Part shown: positions 58,510-64,000 of the stretch, piece after piece
How positions within the stretch are numbered: the first letter of the stretch is position 1
How the letters are laid out: each line of letters opens with the position of its first letter
Source of the DNA: Kappaphycus alvarezii
Lineage: Eukaryota; Rhodophyta; Florideophyceae; Gigartinales; Solieriaceae
Length of the DNA: 64,000 bases
Direction of reading: 5' to 3'
NCBI GenBank assembly: GCA_002205965.3
Contig: NADL03000650.1
Location: 372,001-436,000, forward strand
Program-made: the position numbers and the translations under genes
The notes under the pieces: model-generated
Told to the model about the DNA's origin: nothing
What the model saw: the letters and a program-made list of their open reading frames with translations, nothing else
Database searches by the model: none

Positions 58510-59230
58510 AAGGTATGGGTACTGTTCGGAAATGGTGGCGAGGCTTGCGAGGCTTGAGTGAAGAGTTTGGTGAATGGATGGTGGTGGATGATGCAAAGGT
58601 CTGCAATCTGAGGAGGTAGGATAAACAGTGGTAGTTGTGGCTGGTATAGGTCGCGCGAAATTTTAGATGCGCGTTGGGTGTGTACTTGATGTTTTGGTGG
58701 CTTTCAAGGCACGAGAAGATTTACGGATGAATCTGGTAGATATTGGTGAGATTGGTGTATGGCGGGAGGAGGGGTAAAGTTGAGGAGTGTAAGGCATTTG
58801 TCAGGTGTGGTGGAATATTTGGTCTGGTTTGACGGCAGCGGTGGCATCGGGTGACGGTAACAAGAGAAGGTGCGGATTAAGAGGTTTTATGTTCCAAAGA
58901 GATGAAATTGGGATACTGTTGTGATTGGTGCTGCGTGGAAGTGATGTTTACGACAACTAGTTGTGGAAGGTGGAAAAAGAGGCGTGGATATGTCAGTGAA
59001 GACTAGCTGTACATATCAGCACTGTTTCTGCGATTGTTGTTTGTATCCAACCAGGTGGGTAATCCTGTAGGGAAGTTGGTTGGGCAGCGAGAAGTGTTCC
59101 AACGAGTGGGCTCGCAGTGCATAGAATCTAGTCGACATCCTTAGATATGCAATTGGTGGTTGAGTGTGATGGAAGGTAGGTTGAGGCCAATATGGACATT
59201 CACGATTTTATAGCACAACTTGTGACATTT
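58510..59230. other. Strand-biased G-rich tract
   Basis: The plus strand is G/T-rich and C-poor from about 58400 to 59200. The minus strand is thus a Pro/Ser/Thr/His-coding run (58596-58282 and beyond to about 58870), with few stops but no family features. Composition bias explains the open frame. Confidence 0.4.
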
Positions 59231-59269
59231 TGAGTTGTCACATGAAGCCATTCGTGCGATGAAGCTGAT

Positions 59270-59345
59270 TCAGTATACTGTACTGCAGTACCGTACCGTA
59301 CAGTACAGTACTGTACTGAAGACAAATGTACAGTACAGTATAGTA
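59270..59345. repeat. GTACAGTAC/CTGTAC cluster
   Basis: Contains GTACCGTACCGTACAGTACA followed by GTACTGTACTG, an inverted-repeat cluster like that at 43011-43135. Confidence 0.85.
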
Positions 59346-59362
59346 GAACTAGTGGTAGTTGG

Positions 59363-60875
59363 ATGCTGCTGTGGAGAGGCCGTTTATTGGGACCATCCGC
59401 GAGAGGCCAACTGCGGGAAGGCTCCCCAAAAGCCTGCAAACAAAAATGGCCAACATACAGGAATTGTGGGGTAACCAGGTGCGGCCATGGAGACTTTGGG
59501 GAAGCTTACCTACAGCGCGGCGTTTCCTCGAATAATGTACAAAACAGGGGGCGTCGGGACGAGGGGTACGGGGCGCTTGAGATCCAGAAAGCGCGCTCGA
59601 AGATGAACGAATGGTGCAGCAAAGCATGTAGATTTCGCAAAAGGTCCGACAGGCTCGACGGAATAACAACATGGAAACCAAACATGAGGGATAGAAGTGG
59701 CAGTGCCCTTCACATGTTTGCTGCGGTAACACTGTACTTCACTGTAAAGTCATTAAAACAGCCCAATTTTTCCTGTAAGGTAAAATACACCTTCGAGATA
59801 GAGCTGTTTTGATGCTACTACAGTACAATGTCCAGTACAGTACAGCATTGGGAGCGGTTTGCAGATTGATATGTCGGATGAATGCCTGCCCACATTAGGC
59901 AAGTTTTAACGAGTATGACGATTTCTACCAGGGGTGACGGCATTGGTCGAACGAAATTGTAAGTGAAGCAATGCTGGGGTGAAAAGTATTTGCACCCAAA
60001 TATGGTATTTTCGTACAAGAAAGAGGAGAAAATCAAAAATCGATTCCATATAAAACCCTTTCCAATGAGCGATATAAAACAGGCTTTTGCCTACTTTCAT
60101 TTTGCAATGCATGAAAGGATTGCTTGGAAGAATAATTGTTTCCTTTCGTATGACTTACAGGCTCATAAATACCCAAGTATACCAAAGTTGGATGGTTTTG
60201 GACACGAGACATATGACAAATTCAATACATGATACACTACTATTGGCTGTATTTTATAGCGGTGACCTCATAATATACCTTGATCGCTCATTGTGATTGG
60301 TGCAGCATATTGATTAATGTACTGTAGATAGCGCATGAACTCAGCGAGACAGAGCTTCCGTCCTAATTACAGTATCCCAAATGGGCTTATCAATGAATAC
60401 CTTTGGTAATTTTGGCAAAAATTATAAATATTTTGCCTACTTTTGAAATCCAACATCCAACTTTTAGGTTAATAATCCATCGTTCACAGCAGTGACTCGA
60501 GGTGTCAGAATTCATTTGTTTCCTTGGCTAAACCCCTCTCTGCTGCAACACTGAAGTACAGTATTCGCAGGGGACAGTGCCGCAATAACCTTTAAGCAAA
60601 GAGCAACTGCAAAAGGAGCATATAGAAAAAATCTCTTGTAGATTCTGCGGTTGGCCAGTCAAATTCTTCAGTGGTTGCAAATCATTTCGAATTAAAGAAA
60701 GTACAATAACATTTACGAGATCTCGGCCATTCAAAGATTTTCGACGAGGGCAATTATGACAAAGCGGAGGCCATATAATGCTTTTTAAATTAGTACCGTA
60801 CTGCACACTTTCATTTTTTGGGCTTCTTTTGTAAAATGCCCTCTTCATGCGAAATTCGAACGAATGGAAATACAA
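59363..60875. other. Unidentified ORFs on both strands
   Basis: A plus ORF of 149 codons (59363-59812) overlaps a minus ORF of 127 codons (59349-59732). A plus ORF of 89 codons (59963-60232) contains NRFHIKPFPMSDIKQAFAYF. A minus ORF of 115 codons (60528-60875) contains CHNCPRRKSLNGRDLVNVIV and several Cys pairs. All are protein-like in places, but no family is recognised and none has clear gene structure. TACAGTAC words are scattered between them. Confidence 0.25.
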
Positions 60876-60904
60876 CTAAATTTCACGTGCAATTATGAGC
60901 TATA

Positions 60905-60985
60905 TACAGTACTTGAGCTGTACTGACGCTACTGAATTGTACTGCACTGCGGTACAATATGCAAGGCAGGGTACAGTGCTGCATT
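60905..60985. repeat. Loose TACAGTAC/TGTACTG cluster
   Basis: Several spaced words, including TACAGTACTTGAGCTGTACT and TGTACTGCACTGCGGTACA, are diverged members of the same family. Confidence 0.7.
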
Positions 60986-60999
60986 GCAATGTAGGGGGA

Positions 61000-61855
61000 A
61001 CAGTTGAAAAAGTGCTCTGGAAGACCAAGTTTCGTAACTTGCGGCGACTGGCGCTTCAAGCGTTAAAGTTGAAATCGGCAGTATTGCAGCCACACTTCCC
61101 CATGGTTGTTATTTCGAGCAGAGAATATCTTTAGTAACCATGGTGATGTTGAGCACACAGGAATATCTCGGGCATTTTGTGATTCCAAGTCAAGAATGCA
61201 GTGATGCTACAGAGTAGTGCGGAGCATCGGTGGCGAGCAACTTTGTTCTCTAATCAAACTAGACGGCCTCTTGGTCAGACGAGTTTAGCGTGTTTGTTTA
61301 GCTGCGCAATACTCAAATTGGCCATTGGAGCAGACCCAGTTCGGATAGTCTACAGCACATACACAGTTTGAACTAAAGATGTTGCAATACAATACAATGT
61401 GTTTCACGATGCAATATGTGCAGATGACATCTGACAGAGAGGAGGTTTTAATGATCACCGAGAGGGCTGTGTACTATACCAAGCCTTACGGTATGACATA
61501 CAGTACAAGAAAAGTACATAGAATGAGCGGCCCCAACTTGTGTCTGACACTGACATATGGTAGGGGTTGACAATGTGTGGCGTGTCCTTGAGACACACGT
61601 TGGTCACATCAATTGACTAATTTAATGTACGCTTTATCATACTATTGCCAGTACGCAGGTTTTTTGTAGTTTTGAGCCAAATTCCATGTGAATACCGTTT
61701 TGTGCTTTTGTGGATAACACTTTTTTTGGAGAAAAATTTCTCTCACTTTGGGTTTTTAGAAAAAAAACATATCACCAATATGAAATTTAAATAAAAATTA
61801 ACGCTGCACACCGAAGAAAGGTCATTTTAGTCAAAAAGTTTTCCGGGCAAAATTC
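61000..61855. other. Intergenic, nothing recognised
   Basis: Scattered TACAGTAC words and AT-rich sequence. The last 200 bases before 61855 are poly-A/T-rich. Confidence 0.45.
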
Positions 61856-61859
61856 AAAC

Positions 61860-62227
61860 GCCATGGCCACAGGGGTGCCCAAACGACGACATCACATGGT
61901 CCATGTCTCAAAAAGCCTATGTCATAAGCCCCACCTCTCCTCGTCTCACTTTTTCCGCTCCCCACCAGCTGGTCACTGCACAAAATATCGCGTCATCCGC
62001 CTCAACCCTCCCGCCAACTCTCGTGTAGACCTCGCACGTCCGCACTTTGTCCCAATACTTCAAGCTCACCCAATTCTCCCGTACCCTCCAGCATACCCGC
62101 GTCCCTAACTTCAAGCCCTCACTTGCCCCCTATCCTCGCATACACGTAAACTTTTCCACCCCCTTCTTCTCGCGGCCCCCCTCTTACTTGCTTGTCGACT
62201 TTCCCTCGCTTCACGCTTAGCACCGCG
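61860..62227 (+). promoter_or_regulatory. Upstream region of the terminal gene
   Basis: Composition changes at about 61860 from AT-rich to C/T-rich. Pyrimidine tracts (CCCTCCCGCC, CCACCCCCTTCTTCTCG) run up to the start codon, as is common for promoters and 5' leaders in protist genes. No TATA box is evident. ORFs in this stretch lack support. Confidence 0.4.
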
Positions 62228-64000
62228 ATGGATATCGACTCGGCAATTACCCGCTATCTCAGCAACCCGGAGGTCGCCCGTTGGCTCTTCTCCACCGAGG
62301 ATGTCCGCACCGTTACTGCAGCCGCCTTGGATGCGTCGTTCGTCTACTCCATCGGCTGGGGCATGTGTCCGCCCGGTACCCCGCGCTCCATGAACATCGA
62401 GGACATGTAAGTTGCGCGCTTCCATTCCGCGTCTAGATTCGTTGCGCGCTCCAACCGCGCAGTACGCGCCACTGCCGTATAGTAAGATTTTGAGCGCTGA
62501 CTTTTCGCGTAAATGTCGTCGCGTTTTCTTCATGCCTGCGACCTCTGTTGGTGTCGATTTGCGGCCGATTGCATCTTAATCCATGGGATTCTTGACAATA
62601 TCGGTTTGTATTTTTGATGGCCGTGTAACTGTCGTTTTCCTCTTGTTCCGGATCACACGATTTGCGCTGTTTCGCTTTCGTCTACCGACTGCACCTCACA
62701 CATGCTTGGACATTGTCGCGTGGTTGGCGTTGCATGCATTGCTCCTGAAATCTATTTTCCTTTTTGTGCACCGCCATATTGCTCCGTTTGATTCTTTTTT
62801 TTGTTTTTGTGACTCGCTTTTGGCGCGGCTAAATTGTGTTGATAGGTTGATCGTCACTGGGCAGGTCGGGACCTTTGTCTTGGGATACATCTGGGGATTG
62901 TCTCAGCCGCATATCTTTGCTCGCACCCCTCTCATGTTGGATAAGGTACCCTTGGCGAGACGGTTTGCCATCGATTTCAGCAGTCGCACAGCTCTGGAAT
63001 TCATGGAATTTATCTCCTTTGAGGATGGCAAAATTATTGTCATGTTCCGTCAGTTTTTACACACACATGATCTCTCTCTGCCTTGTGTTGCTTGCGCTCG
63101 CTTGCATGCATCTTCCAAGGTGGAGCAGACCCTGGGGCCCATCTTGATGCGAGCTGACTTATTTGAGGCAGCGTGTTGTCCAGCGTGTGGGCTAGTAGGG
63201 AAAGAGTGTCACTGCAGCTTTGACAGTTACGCCCCGAACAATGCAGTGCAAAGGGTTACGCATACGTGGAACCAATTTTCAGGGAGTTTCATGAGAAAGG
63301 CGAGACTAGGCACAATCAAGTTGCGAATGACAGCTGTGTTGCCCAATGTGGGTGAGCTTACGATCATGGACAATGAGGTCCCGGTTGTCAATGTGTTGCA
63401 GAAGGGTGACACAGAGTACATGGGCTTGATGAGGCGGAAGGCCGTTCATGGTCTGGGCGTAAACGTGTTGATGCCGCGGACTGACGCCTATGTTGTCGCC
63501 CAATCTATCGAGAACGACTTCATCGACCTGCACAATAGCTTTGTCATGAGGAAACGCATTCGTGAGCAAGACGAGGATGGGCCTGGGGCTTCATTCCTAG
63601 AAGCGAGTACCTTGGATTCACCGCTGGGAATTGACGGTCCATTGACTTTCGATCAGTCTTCCCTCGACAAGGTGCCTGTTTTAAATGAATTGCCTAGCGC
63701 TGACCAAGTGTGTTCCCTAGACCAACTACCGGTACTGGGTGAGCAAACAACCCTTGACCAACCATTGACATTGGATATTACGCAGGCTGGTCTTCTTGGT
63801 GCTCCGTCGAATGTCACATGTTCTGATTCCGTTGAGTCTGTCGATGATATATTGTCTGTTTTCCCCGGAAGTCTGACCGCAGCGACGTCGCCTCGTCTTC
63901 AGAAAGTCGGTAAAGAGGACACGGTACGACTAGAGGACATTGAGTCTCCACAGATGGCGCAGACGACAGGAATGCCGACTTTGGCTGGAAATCTGGAATC
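62228..64000 (+). CDS. Unrecognised protein with Cys cluster and acidic Leu/Asp-rich tail; one intron; 3' end beyond window
   Basis: Exon 1 is 62228-62406 and exon 2 is 62846 to the window edge, together at least 444 codons without a stop. ATG 62228 is the first in-frame Met after the pyrimidine-rich leader and gives MDIDSAITRYLSNPEVARWL. The splice joins GACAT and G to make Met60. Residues 1-130 look like a compact folded region with hydrophobic helices (VGTFVLGYIWGLSQ). Residues 140-183 hold CVAC, CCPAC and CHC, a candidate zinc site (C140, C143, C171, C174, C181, C183). From about residue 295 the chain is acidic with repeated LD-Q/K-P-like words (SLDQLP, TLDQPLTLD) and is probably disordered. 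Codons are GC-richer than the rest of the window and, unlike the transposon remnants, no lesion is seen, so this is the best host-gene candidate. I do not recognise the family. Confidence 0.72.
62407..62845 (+). other. Intron of the terminal gene
   Basis: 439 bp, starting GTAAGT and ending TTGATAG. The exon 1 frame would stop at TAA 62408-62410 if unspliced. A GGCTAAAT word 18-20 bases before the 3' end is a fair branch-point candidate. Joining keeps a frame that stays open for the remaining 1155 bases. Confidence 0.75.

Noticed and set aside
58282-58596. Pro/His-rich minus ORF of 104 codons
   Set aside because: Explained by the G-rich strand bias; overlaps the tandem duplication and is not conserved in its other copy.
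62192-62227. Earlier start of the terminal gene at TTG 62192
   Set aside because: Not ATG; the first in-frame ATG at 62228 is the natural start in a eukaryote.
62111-62533. 140-codon minus-strand ORF opposite exon 1
   Set aside because: Arg/Gly-rich mirror of a GC-rich exon; the plus strand has a start, splice sites and a long continuing frame.
62875-63569. ORFs of 64-90 codons inside exon 2 on both strands
   Set aside because: They are in other frames than the long spliced frame and lack support.

Overview
This window looks like AT-rich nuclear DNA of a eukaryote. It has no operons, no rRNA or tRNA gene that I could see, one gene with a GT-AG intron, and a dense layer of decayed eukaryotic transposable elements (Ty1/copia, Ty3/gypsy, non-LTR, PIF/Harbinger-like, piggyBac). 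The mix would fit a small repeat-rich genome such as a red alga or another protist. The host cannot be fixed from sequence alone and I hold that guess loosely.

Layout. The first 0.9 kb has a possible Ty3 coding scrap and a solo LTR (432-638) homologous to the LTR of a Ty3 element near 53.7 kb. A perfect 26-bp hairpin lies at 2806-2860. A Ty1/copia element with both LTRs fills 3.58-7.86 kb on the minus strand. From 7.9 to 37.9 kb the sequence is mostly AT-rich with no intact gene. It holds a PIF/Harbinger-like transposase fossil (14.64-15.35 kb), a Myb/SANT-like Pro-rich fragment (23.76-24.21 kb), a diverged interspersed repeat pair (12.1 and 20.0 kb) and several unidentified coding-like stretches. 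A second DDE transposase pseudogene (37.91-39.22 kb) is followed by a piggyBac element with visible terminal repeats (39.83-42.61 kb). A six-unit degenerate satellite lies at 47.75-48.44 kb. A truncated Ty3/gypsy element with 5' LTR, primer-binding site, gag, protease and a broken RT occupies about 50.0-53.87 kb on the minus strand. A remnant with an acidic tail (53.89-54.47 kb), a non-LTR retrotransposon 3' end (55.14-55.79 kb) and a large tandem duplication (57.1-58.5 kb) follow. Clusters of TACAGTAC/GTACTGTA words recur on both strands from about 43 kb to 61.5 kb.

The only convincing host gene begins at 62228. Its GC content is visibly higher than most of the window. It has one intron and runs off the right edge after at least 444 codons. 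The family is unrecognised, with a candidate zinc-binding cysteine cluster and an acidic, Leu/Asp-rich tail.

The coding features apart from that gene are interrupted by stops or frameshifts, so the window is best read as a transposon graveyard bordering a gene. There is no sign of the other genes working together as a system.
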